Shown one piece after another: positions 48,343 through 55,847 of a stretch of 64,000 nucleotides of DNA. The stretch comes from Verrucomicrobiota bacterium (GTDB lineage: Bacteria > Verrucomicrobiota > Verrucomicrobiia > JABWAM01), in contig JAHFSY010000004.1 of NCBI GenBank assembly GCA_023269615.1, positions 96,015 through 160,014 of the forward strand, read 5' to 3'. Made by a program: the position numbers and the translations under genes. The notes under the pieces are model-generated. The model was not told where the DNA came from. It did not search any database and saw only the letters and a program-made list of their open reading frames with translations. The stretch's first letter is position 1, and every line of letters begins with the position of its first letter.

Positions 48343-48445
48343 GTAAGAAGCGACCAGAGTAGAACTTTGGAGAAAAATTGAAACTCCAAAAAATGGAAAA
48401 GGGGTGTGTGACAAATTTGTTGGTGATTTCCTCATTCGCCCGCCG

Positions 48446-48520
48446 GGTCGCGGCTGACAGCCGCTCCTACGAATTCAAGTCGTAGAACGAAGAGTGTAGG
48501 AGCCGCTGTCAGCGGCGATC
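48446..48520. repeat. REP family A, pair in outward order
   Basis: GGTCGCGGCTGACAGCCGCT then CCTAC (48446-48470), and 25 bases later GTAGGAGCCGCTGTCAGCGG then CGATC (48496-48520). The two halves are in the reverse order of the 10154 element. The hairpins GCGGCTG/CAGCCGC and GCCGCTG/CAGCGGC both pair. It lies just upstream of the tRNA. Confidence 0.85.
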
Positions 48521-48591
48521 CTCGGAAACAAGGGCTCACCAACAAATTTGTCCTGCATCCATGGAAAAGCCAAAGTCCCGACCGCGGTCCA

Positions 48592-48801
48592 TCAATGTTC
48601 GGATGCTTTATCCCACTCACGCCGCTGACTGTCGTGGACCTCCTCATCCTCCATCTGGACATCGCTTTTGGGATGATTCTGAAAAATGTTTGCGCATGAG
48701 GAAAATGTCCCCATGGCTGCCATGGCGAACATCAGGGCGAGTATCCTGGAGCGCAAATATCTCCTGCTGGAAAAAAGAAACAGTGTGCTTTTCTGAAGCA
48801 T
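48592..48801 (-). CDS. small lipoprotein
   Basis: A 69-residue protein from ATG at 48801. The signal sequence MLQKSTLFLFSSRRYLRSRI then LALMFAMAAMGTFSSC ends in a lipobox-like FSSC, so an envelope lipoprotein is inferred. The mature part is short and acidic (NHPKSDVQMEDEEVHDSQRR). It is 37 bases downstream of the C45-type hydrolase stop and could be its companion. The signal peptide has an unusually long basic opening. Reality is uncertain because the gene is so small. Confidence 0.45.
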   Translation of the reverse strand: MLQKSTLFLFSSRRYLRSRILALMFAMAAMGTFSSCANIFQNHPKSDVQMEDEEVHDSQRREWDKASEH

Positions 48802-48837
48802 GTCCGGAGCGTACTTTCCGGGGCAGGGGGGTGTCAA

Positions 48838-49857
48838 TCAGGAGAAAATCGACTCCATGGAAACCGTCTCCGGTTTCGTGCATGACGGCGGGCCCGCCCA
48901 GAGGGTGAATCTTTTTTCCACGGGATTGAAAATGACCCCGAAGTCCGTGTGCATCCCATCCTCTCCCTGCTGGCAGATCGGACCGACGTCGGCGCGATCG
49001 GAAATCAGCGCGCGAACTCCCTCCTCGGTGTTCCCCAGGGCGCCCGCCCGCCGCATCGCCGTGGCATAACGACGGACGCCGTTGTTGTGGACGGATTTGA
49101 GCTGGGGCGGATTCATCCGCGCAAAATCCGCGTCGAGAATATGGTTCGTGTGGATCAGCGGGGCGCCGTTGTTCTGGGGCAACACAACCAATCCGGCCCC
49201 GGTCTTTTCGATGAGGGTCATCCCGCCCGCCGCATCACCGATGAGCAGGCTGAAGCCATAATGGTTGAGCTGCAGCTTTTTCAGGTGAGCCAGCGTTTCG
49301 CCCACCGTGGCGCACACGGGCAAAATGGTGTGCAGCGCCTCCATGCAGGGAATCCCGTCCCGCTCAAGCGTTGGCCCCGGGATACCCGTCATCGCGATTG
49401 CCAGCCCACGTTCATTCATGCCCGCGACTGTCCAGATGCTGCCGGCAAAATGGAAGTGAACATGGCGATGGCCCTTGTCGGGAATCGTCGTCTCCAGCAC
49501 GTTCTTGCCGGCCTCGGGGCTGAACAAGTCGTCTGTTTTCCCAAGCAGCGGCTCGCCGCGCTCGTTACGAATGCCGCACGTGGTGCATTGGGGGGCGAGC
49601 GTGGTCAGAAACCCGACCACCACGCGAAAATAATCCTGCTCGCCGAGACCCAGTCCCGCCGCGATGCCTCGACACTCCTCCATGCCTGCGGGATACGCAT
49701 TTCCGATTCGTTTCAGCCACGAATCAATCTCCGCCTGGGGCACCTTGGCCGAGGCCGCCACCCGCTCGTGAAACCATGGCAGCATCTGATCGCGGCAGGC
49801 CCGCCCCTGCTGTTCCCCGCGCTCGAAAGGCGCGCCTTTTGTGGTGAATCGAAGCAT
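48838..49857 (-). CDS. C45-type Ntn hydrolase (autoproteolytic acyltransferase-like)
   Basis: A 339-residue protein from ATG at 49857 (MLRFTTKGAPFERGEQQGRA). It has the opening of peptidase C45/acyl-CoA:6-APA acyltransferase-like enzymes, with GMEECRGIAAGLGLGEQDYF and VVVGFLTTLAPQCTTCGIRN (a likely nucleophile Cys among residues 91-94). Then GEPLLGKTDDLF, IWTVAGMNERGLAIAMTGIP, FSLLIGDAAGGMTLIEKTG and a C-terminal GAPLIHTNHILD. This is an Ntn fold in which the nucleophile Cys is freed by self-cleavage. Amide hydrolysis is expected; the substrate is unknown. Downstream of the ROK gene in the same direction. Confidence 0.85.
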   Translation of the reverse strand: MLRFTTKGAPFERGEQQGRACRDQMLPWFHERVAASAKVPQAEIDSWLKRIGNAYPAGMEECRGIAAGLGLGEQDYFRVVVGFLTTLAPQCTTCGIRNERGEPLLGKTDDLFSPEAGKNVLETTIPDKGHRHVHFHFAGSIWTVAGMNERGLAIAMTGIPGPTLERDGIPCMEALHTILPVCATVGETLAHLKKLQLNHYGFSLLIGDAAGGMTLIEKTGAGLVVLPQNNGAPLIHTNHILDADFARMNPPQLKSVHNNGVRRYATAMRRAGALGNTEEGVRALISDRADVGPICQQGEDGMHTDFGVIFNPVEKRFTLWAGPPSCTKPETVSMESIFS

Positions 49858-49902
49858 GGTTTTTTGAAGAACAATCAGGGCGGAGTTTCTATCACAGTCC
49901 AC

Positions 49903-51081
49903 TCATCCATTCACAGCATGAATGGGCAGGCCCTTGAAGCTTCTTGCCAGTTCCCGCAAGTAATCCTGTTGCTTGAGCCTTGGAAATTCCAGGCGGATGT
50001 CCGCCGTTTCCCCGTAGAGCGTCCATGCACGGGCTTTTTGAATGATGCGCTGGCGCCAGGATTCCCTGCCTTCCAGCCCGTAACCGCTCAGCATGATCAC
50101 CTCCGGCCCGATGACGTTCAGGATCCACGAGACACACCACGCCATCCGATCGAGAAATTCCTCGGCCATCGTGCTGGCGTAGGAATCCGTTCCGGCAAGA
50201 TGCAGTGCTTCAAGCTGGGAAAACAATTCTCTGGGCGATTGGTCGGCGACCTGCGCAAGCGCTGTCTGGATTCCGGATTTCACGTCCGCATCCACCCGTT
50301 TTCGCAGCGCGGGGCCGGAGGCCCACGCCTCCAGGCAACCCCGGTGGCCGCATCCGCAGATGGGCCCCTTCGGATCAATGACCACGTGCCCGAGCTCTCC
50401 CCGGTATTGGCGCTCGCTTCCCCATTGAAGATCCACGCTCGACCAGTGGGCGCTCACGCCATCGCCCACGGACAGGTCAACCAGGCAGCTCTCCTTCTCG
50501 GCGGCGCGCGCGCGCAATTCGTGAACCACCCATCCCGCCCTCAAATCAAACTGGCACTCGCATCCAAGGGCGTCGGAAAACTGCTGTTCGGAAACCTGGC
50601 GGATCCATGGGATGACGGAGCTGGAGAACACGCGTTCCCGCGCGGCTCTCAGGGCATTGAGCGACAGCACGGCGCCGGCCAGGTCTGAAGGGGCGAGCCG
50701 GGCCTGGGCCAGGGCCGCATCCCGGATTTTACGCAAATAGCGGAGGGCCGCATCGAGATTATTGACGGGCGGCGAATCCATCCTTTGAATGGAACCCTGC
50801 AATTGATCATCCCGAAACACCCCGGCCGATCCGTGTGACCCGAGCCATTCTATGGCAAGCACCACGCCCTGGCGTTTCACCTGAAAATGTTGGATCGGGC
50901 GACCGGGCTTTCCCCGGTCCGTTCGATCCCGGGTGAGAAGGCCCGATTTTTCCAGCCGCTTCACAATTCCGTGAACCGTCGGAGGCCGGACTTGCAGGGC
51001 GCGCGCCAGTTGAATCTGGCTGGTCGCCTGTCCTGTCCCGATCAACTGCAACACCGCGCGCTCATTAATGGAAATTTTCAT
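49903..51081 (-). CDS. ROK-family transcriptional regulator
   Basis: A 392-residue DNA-binding protein. Residues about 5-65 are a winged HTH (QLARALQVRPPTVHGIVKRL, EKSGLLTRD). The ROK domain has LVDLSVGDGVSAHWSSVDLQ, RGELGHVVIDPKGPICGCGH and the zinc/sugar motif GCLEAWASGPAL. ROK repressors respond to sugars or sugar phosphates. It faces away from the pseudopilin and DUF4838 genes across a 177-base AT-rich region, so it is the presumed regulator of that locus. It lacks an obvious kinase Asp, as is usual for regulators. Start ATG at 51081. Confidence 0.9.
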   Translation of the reverse strand: MKISINERAVLQLIGTGQATSQIQLARALQVRPPTVHGIVKRLEKSGLLTRDRTDRGKPGRPIQHFQVKRQGVVLAIEWLGSHGSAGVFRDDQLQGSIQRMDSPPVNNLDAALRYLRKIRDAALAQARLAPSDLAGAVLSLNALRAARERVFSSSVIPWIRQVSEQQFSDALGCECQFDLRAGWVVHELRARAAEKESCLVDLSVGDGVSAHWSSVDLQWGSERQYRGELGHVVIDPKGPICGCGHRGCLEAWASGPALRKRVDADVKSGIQTALAQVADQSPRELFSQLEALHLAGTDSYASTMAEEFLDRMAWCVSWILNVIGPEVIMLSGYGLEGRESWRQRIIQKARAWTLYGETADIRLEFPRLKQQDYLRELARSFKGLPIHAVNG

Positions 51082-51257
51082 CAGGATGCAACGTAAAGTA
51101 ATTTAATGAATTTATAGATTGACGAACAGCATAATATAATTAGAATAAATACGCAATATAAATTTATGAAAACCACTGCGATGCGTCAGAAGGGGAGGAA
51201 GACCGGCTAGGGGATTCCCGAAACGGCGCGGATTGTAAATAAAATGGAATGTGTCTT
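51082..51257. promoter_or_regulatory. divergent control region of the ROK/pseudopilin locus
   Basis: Strongly AT-rich against 60 percent GC neighbours. A -35-like TTGACG (51119-51124) and -10-like TAGAAT (51141-51146), 16 bases apart, read toward the pseudopilin gene. A perfect 10-bp palindrome ATAAATTTAT (51158-51167) sits close to the expected start of transcription and is a candidate operator. A related AATTTAATGAATTTA stretch is at 51100-51114. Assignment of the ROK protein to these sites is inference. Confidence 0.5.
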
Positions 51258-51926
51258 ATGAAACACAATCATGCATCGTTTACTCTCGTCGAATTGCTCG
51301 TCGTGATCGCGATCATTTCCATCCTGGCTGCGCTGCTGCTGCCCTCGCTCAGGAAGGCGAGGGAGCAGGCAATTGGAATCAAATGCCTCAACAACATCAA
51401 GCAGGTGAACCTCGCGGTTCAGTTTTACAGGAACGACTGGAACGATCGGGTGCCCGTGGAGAGCGTTGCAAATGATTTCAACTATTGGATGCTTCTCACC
51501 AATCGCTATCTCCCGGCGCAGATGTATTGCCCGCTTGAAAAGACTCCGGCGAACCACAGCGGCGGCATCTGGTGGTGCTACGCCATCAACAACAACATCC
51601 AACAATACTATGCCACGCTCAAATGGAAGGAGAACAAACTGCCGTCCGGGAGGGTTGTCCTGCTTGGCGAGTGTTATTGGTATTATTTCAATTCCGCGTA
51701 CAATTTCAACAACACCATGTACGGGCTGGGTGGAGCGGGCTTTGTTCAGAGACAAGTCCATAACAACGGTCTTTATTTCGTGTTTGCGGACTCCCACTCG
51801 GAACTCGTCCGACCAGGTTCTGGCAATGACTGGAGCTCGGTCCCATGGCCAAGTGACGATGTCTTCGCCCCGGATGGCAAAGGACTCTTTTATGATGCCA
51901 GGCCCAACACCGCCTATGGTGATTAG
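51258..51926 (+). CDS. type II pseudopilin-like protein 1
   Basis: A 222-residue exported protein with a prepilin leader: [19 protein letters not shown] with Glu12 (position +5 of the mature chain), then the long hydrophobic helix typical of PVC proteins. The rest has [29 protein letters not shown] cysteines and a C-terminal [15 protein letters not shown], the H-X-X-XG/FADSH motif seen in DUF1559-type pseudopilins. It is first in the locus. These proteins are numerous in PVC genomes and their assembly role is unproven. ATG at 51249 would add three residues. Confidence 0.85.
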   Translation: MKHNHASFTLVELLVVIAIISILAALLLPSLRKAREQAIGIKCLNNIKQVNLAVQFYRNDWNDRVPVESVANDFNYWMLLTNRYLPAQMYCPLEKTPANHSGGIWWCYAINNNIQQYYATLKWKENKLPSGRVVLLGECYWYYFNSAYNFNNTMYGLGGAGFVQRQVHNNGLYFVFADSHSELVRPGSGNDWSSVPWPSDDVFAPDGKGLFYDARPNTAYGD

Positions 51927-51953
51927 ACATCTTCAATTCGGGATAAAATAACC

Positions 51954-52784
51954 ATGAAATCTTACATCCCAGGGATCAACCGGATTTTCAGGCAGGAATG
52001 GTTGCCTGCCGTCGGGATCCTCCTGTTCCTGATTCTTGCAAACCATGGGTTTTCGCAGACAACCTATGAGAAGTGGAAGGCCGGGCAGAAGACCCTTTTG
52101 GAAGACAAGGGGCTCGTGGTTTATTATGATTTTGAACAAGCTCCGGATACCATTCTGAAAAACAAATCCAAAGCGGGGAAGGTTCTTGACGCGGACATCA
52201 TGAACGCCGAATGGGAGCAGGGGCGCTGGCCGGGCAAGAAAGCCGTGCGGTTCGATGGAAAGTCCAGCCTTGTGGAGATACCAGCCCACGAAAAATTGTT
52301 TTCGGTTGGCAAACCCAGGGGAAGCACGGGCGAAATGACCATTGAAGCGTGGATCAAGGCGGCCGCCCTCTCCCACACTTGTGCGATTTGGGACAAAAGC
52401 TCAAAGGGGGATTCCACAAGCGCGCCCTATATGCTGTGGCTCTCTCCCGACCATTTGGCCGCCTATCTGGGCGGACGACCTGCTGACAAGGTGAACATGG
52501 CGGGAGATTCAAGCCCGTTTGAAGCTGGGAAATGGCTGCATGTCGCGGTCACCGTGGACGAACAGCATTTCTCCATCTACAGGGATGGAAAAAAGGTTGG
52601 CTCCGACCTGCGGAAACCCGAGCAGGGAGAGATTTCTGACAATGGCGAGCCGCTGCTGATTGGCGCCGCCAGCCACCAGAGCTTGTTTTTCGACGGCTGG
52701 ATGGATGAATTCAGCTTTTACAACCGCGCTCTCGATGAGACTGAAATCCTGCAGCATGCCACCCAGGGGCCAAAGGCAGATTGA
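51954..52784 (+). CDS. LamG-domain exported protein
   Basis: A 276-residue protein with a signal anchor (LPAVGILLFLILANHGFSQ), then a concanavalin/LamG-like jelly roll at about 55-270. Typical strands are LVVYYDFEQAPD, KKAVRFDGKSSLVEIP, MTIEAWIKAAALSHTC, GKWLHVAVTVDEQHFSIYRD and FFDGWMDEFSFYNRALDETE. LamG modules bind glycans or proteins. It lies 27 bases after the pseudopilin and 28 before the next, in one transcriptional unit. No enzyme is present, so a carbohydrate-binding or scaffold role is inferred. Confidence 0.85.
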   Translation: MKSYIPGINRIFRQEWLPAVGILLFLILANHGFSQTTYEKWKAGQKTLLEDKGLVVYYDFEQAPDTILKNKSKAGKVLDADIMNAEWEQGRWPGKKAVRFDGKSSLVEIPAHEKLFSVGKPRGSTGEMTIEAWIKAAALSHTCAIWDKSSKGDSTSAPYMLWLSPDHLAAYLGGRPADKVNMAGDSSPFEAGKWLHVAVTVDEQHFSIYRDGKKVGSDLRKPEQGEISDNGEPLLIGAASHQSLFFDGWMDEFSFYNRALDETEILQHATQGPKAD

Positions 52785-52812
52785 AATTTTTCAATTTTAG
52801 AAAGAGCTCACC

Positions 52813-53604
52813 ATGAAAAACCCAAACACATCCCGTCGGCAGGCAAAGGCAGGTTTCACCTTGATCGAGCTGTTGGTCGTGATGGCCATCATTTCAATTC
52901 TCGCGGCACTGCTCATGCCCGCGCTTAAGCGGGCGCGGAATCAGGCTCAGAGCGTGGCTTGCATGAACAATCTGAGGCAGTGCGGCCTCCTGTCGCACCT
53001 GTACTCGGTTGACAACGGAGGCTGGGCCGTTCCCTCGTATGAGCCGACGGGCGCCCAACGTCACTGGACCACCCTCCTGATCACGAACAAATACATAGGT
53101 CACCCCAGCCTGGGCAAACCCAGTATCTTCCTCTGTCCCGCCAACAGGCCCAAAGGTTGGCCTACCGCCGATCTGGGATCTGACGAAGCAGGAGCCGTCG
53201 GTGGGGCGATGAGGTGTTACGGAATCCGTTACCCGGCTGATGGTGAAAGTGAATTTAATATTGGCGGCAGCAACGTCCGCGACCCAAACCCGGCGGGTCC
53301 CAACTACGGCCCGCCTGCAAACTTCTTGTGGATGGGCGATACGCACTGCGTCAGCTCCATCAACTTCGGCGTGGTGGGGGACCAGGTGTCGATCTTTCTC
53401 GCGTGGGGCAGCAGCTACACATCTCCCTATCCCTACGAAGCGCCGCTCCACCTTCGACACAACAATCGAGGCAATTTCCTGTTTGGCGATAACCATGTGT
53501 CATCACTTAAAAAGGCGGATTTGGTTGGAAAGTATGGAAATCTCGACGACACCTCGGACGATATCACCACCTTCGGCGTTGATGAAGGCCCCCCGCTGTG
53601 GTGA
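52813..53604 (+). CDS. type II pseudopilin-like protein 2
   Basis: A 263-residue protein with leader [20 protein letters not shown] (Glu19 at mature +5) and the same long helix. The C-terminal half has [15 protein letters not shown] and [20 protein letters not shown], the conserved DUF1559-like ending. Cysteines at [12 protein letters not shown] and FLCPANRP could form disulfides. It differs from protein 1 in the middle, so the two are paralogues, not a duplication. Co-directional with the LamG and Kelch genes. Confidence 0.88.
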   Translation: MKNPNTSRRQAKAGFTLIELLVVMAIISILAALLMPALKRARNQAQSVACMNNLRQCGLLSHLYSVDNGGWAVPSYEPTGAQRHWTTLLITNKYIGHPSLGKPSIFLCPANRPKGWPTADLGSDEAGAVGGAMRCYGIRYPADGESEFNIGGSNVRDPNPAGPNYGPPANFLWMGDTHCVSSINFGVVGDQVSIFLAWGSSYTSPYPYEAPLHLRHNNRGNFLFGDNHVSSLKKADLVGKYGNLDDTSDDITTFGVDEGPPLW

Positions 53605-53618
53605 TCACCCGCACTTTT

Positions 53619-53650
53619 AGCCACGGATGAAACACGGATTGTCACGGATG
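53619..53650. repeat. dispersed CACGGATG-type repeat
   Basis: AGCCACGGATGAAACACGGA then TTGTCACGGATG. The same motif occurs at 39250 and 63266. Here the last ATG is the start codon of the Kelch gene, so the repeat has contributed its translation start. Confidence 0.65.
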
Positions 53651-55021
53651 CCTCGGACGTGGAAAAGGTGGCTGCCTGCCTGCGGTCTTGTTTGTTCGGT
53701 CCTTTGCTCCACGGGAGGTTTCGCCGAGCCGCCTCCGGGACCGCCTTCCCTCACATTGCTTTCGCCCCACGGTGGCGAAAGCATGGCCGCTGGGAGCTGG
53801 CACCTGATCCGGTGGAAATCGCAGAACATAGATGTTGGCAACCCCGTGAAGATCGCATTGAGCACGGACGACAGCAAGTCATGGCGTGAAATCAGCGCAT
53901 CGGCGCCCAACACCGGCGAATTCGTGTGGCAGGCCGCGGCGCCGCCATCAGCCAGATGCCGCATCCGCGTGACCGACAGCAAGTCGGGGCTGGTCGCGAA
54001 AAGCGACCGCCCCTTTTCTGTTGTCGCAGCGCAGGAAGTTCCAAAATACGAGTGGGTCAAGGTGACCTTGGAAGCGCCTTTCGCGCCACGCGATGGTCCG
54101 GGCGCGCTCACCTTCAAAAACCGCATGTGGCTGATCGGCGGCTGGAACCCGGGTGATAAGAAGCATTTTCCGCGAATCTGCAACAACGAGGTCTGGAGTT
54201 CCCATGAAGGAGCCTCGTGGAAGCTGGAAAAGCCAAACAGTTTTCTCGACCAGACTTTCGATGCGAAGCTGGATTGGGAAGGACGCCACACCGCAGGCTA
54301 CGTGGTTTTCAAAGACAAGATGTGGATTGTTGGCGGTGATCCGAACCAGGGCCATTTCATGTTCGATGTGTGGAACTCAGGGGATGGAAAAAACTGGAAT
54401 TTTGTCAATCGTGACAAACCCGTTCCGTGGGGGCCACGCGTTTTGCATCATACCCTCGCTTTCAAGGGTAAGATCTGGGTCATGGGCGGCCAGACGCTGC
54501 CGCCGTTTGTAGAGGGAGCGGAGAAATTTTACCGGGACATCTGGACGACCTCCGATGGCATTGTCTGGGAGCAGGTGACTCCAAGGGAACCGTATTGGCC
54601 GCAAAGGGGTATGATTGGTGGAAATGTGGTTTTCAAAGATAGAATGTGGATCCTGGGCGGAGGAACTTATGACACGCCGGAAACACCCCGGCGGAAATTT
54701 TTCAACGATGTCTGGAGCTCGGCCGATGGGGTCAACTGGGAATGCCATGTCGAAAATGCGCCGTGGGAGGCACGTCAATATCATGATGTTGCCGCGTTCG
54801 ATGGGCGCATGTGGGTCATGGAAGGCTATGGACCTGAAAAGGAAGCGGGCAATCGGAACGATGTCTGGCACTCATCCGACGGTTCCAATTGGTATCCTTT
54901 GCCCAATACCCCATGGCCACCCCGTCACGCCGCAGCGGCGTTTGTCCATGACAACGCCTTGTGGATGGTCGCCGGCAATAACATGACCCCGGACGTGTGG
55001 AAACTCACGCGGGTGAAGTAA
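53648..55021 (+). CDS. exported Kelch-type beta-propeller protein
   Basis: A 457-residue protein from ATG at 53648 (MPRTWKRWLPACGLVCSVLC). The signal peptide ends near GGFAE. The N-terminal sandwich (residues about 30-125) has LTLLSPHGGESMAAGSWHLI and VKIALSTDDSKSWREIS, as in Kre9/Ser-Thr-rich wall domains. Six Kelch-like blades follow, each with FKxxMWxxGG and DVWxSxDGxxW (for example FKNRMWLIGGWNPG, FKDKMWIVGGDPNQ, FKGKIWVMGGQTLP). No copper-radical Cys-Tyr is seen, so a binding rather than oxidase role is inferred. The upstream start at 53627 is less likely. Confidence 0.88.
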   Translation: MPRTWKRWLPACGLVCSVLCSTGGFAEPPPGPPSLTLLSPHGGESMAAGSWHLIRWKSQNIDVGNPVKIALSTDDSKSWREISASAPNTGEFVWQAAAPPSARCRIRVTDSKSGLVAKSDRPFSVVAAQEVPKYEWVKVTLEAPFAPRDGPGALTFKNRMWLIGGWNPGDKKHFPRICNNEVWSSHEGASWKLEKPNSFLDQTFDAKLDWEGRHTAGYVVFKDKMWIVGGDPNQGHFMFDVWNSGDGKNWNFVNRDKPVPWGPRVLHHTLAFKGKIWVMGGQTLPPFVEGAEKFYRDIWTTSDGIVWEQVTPREPYWPQRGMIGGNVVFKDRMWILGGGTYDTPETPRRKFFNDVWSSADGVNWECHVENAPWEARQYHDVAAFDGRMWVMEGYGPEKEAGNRNDVWHSSDGSNWYPLPNTPWPPRHAAAAFVHDNALWMVAGNNMTPDVWKLTRVK

Positions 55022-55025
55022 CCCC

Positions 55026-55847
55026 ATGACACCCACCAAGCCAGATCTTCGACAGGTTGCAATCAACGCGCTTTCATTCCTGGTGACATCCATTGCGGAT
55101 CTCATCTTTCATGTCATCCGGATTGGGATCCGTCTCACCACTGGAAAAAGCGCGGATGAGGTTCCGCTCAAATTGGAAAAGAACAAGAAGATGGTTGGCG
55201 CTATTGCGCTGACCCTGGTTATTGCCGCCTCGCTCTCATCCCTTCTGCTGACCACGTGCGAATTCCAACCGTCCCTTCCGAAAGCGAATCTGCTGCCTTA
55301 TCAGGGCACCGGCCAGGTGCTGGCGGAGGAAACGGCAAAGCTCCTGGGCAACAAGGGGAAAATTGTCGTCCTTGTGATGGACACCGGCCAGGTTGAAATC
55401 ACAGCCGACGATCCCCGTATGAATGCCTTTACCGAGGCGATCAAAGGACAGAAGGACATCACCGTGATGGCAGTTGAAAAAATCAGTCCGTCATTGATGA
55501 TAAGGTCTCCCGCTGGAAAAATGCTTCGTGCGGAGCCGTTCCTTGAAATTTTTCAACAGTATCCCAACGTGGATGCCATCGTTTCCTTGATTGGAGTTCC
55601 GCGCCTTGCGGATGAGCAGATCGGCGGCCTTGCCCAGAACCGCCCCAAGTTTGTCGCCGTCTCGGATCCCGCCACCAGCAGCTCCGAGCTCAAGAAGCTT
55701 TTTGAAGCGCAGGTTCTTCAGCTGGCGATTGCACCTCGCGGCCACCCCTCGACGAATGGCGGCAAGCCCCCCTCGACGCCCCGCGAATGGTTTGACCAGA
55801 ATTACATCGTCGTCACTCCCGAATCGGCACCCACGCATGATCAATAG
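55026..55847 (+). CDS. membrane-anchored periplasmic-binding-protein-like domain
   Basis: A 273-residue protein. A hydrophobic helix lies at about 57-78 (VGAIALTLVIAASLSSLLLT, then TCEFQPS). The remainder (about 95-265) resembles half of a type I periplasmic binding protein (GKIVVLVMDTGQVEITADDP, VDAIVSLIGVPRLADEQIGG, KFVAVSDPATSSSELKKLFE). There is no ABC permease or ATPase in the locus, so it may sense rather than transport. It overlaps the next gene by eleven bases if that starts at 55837. Assignment of fold is moderate. Confidence 0.65.
   Translation: MTPTKPDLRQVAINALSFLVTSIADLIFHVIRIGIRLTTGKSADEVPLKLEKNKKMVGAIALTLVIAASLSSLLLTTCEFQPSLPKANLLPYQGTGQVLAEETAKLLGNKGKIVVLVMDTGQVEITADDPRMNAFTEAIKGQKDITVMAVEKISPSLMIRSPAGKMLRAEPFLEIFQQYPNVDAIVSLIGVPRLADEQIGGLAQNRPKFVAVSDPATSSSELKKLFEAQVLQLAIAPRGHPSTNGGKPPSTPREWFDQNYIVVTPESAPTHDQ

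Noticed and set aside
48237..48435. N-terminal extension of the exported protein at 47764 through the tRNA
   Set aside because: The extension only translates the tRNA-Ile2 gene and REP flanks. The signal peptide at 48234 gives the true start.
55591..55836. Longer N-terminus for the first DUF4838 protein
   Set aside because: That portion is an alternative frame of the binding-protein-like gene. The signal peptide begins at 55837 or 55849.
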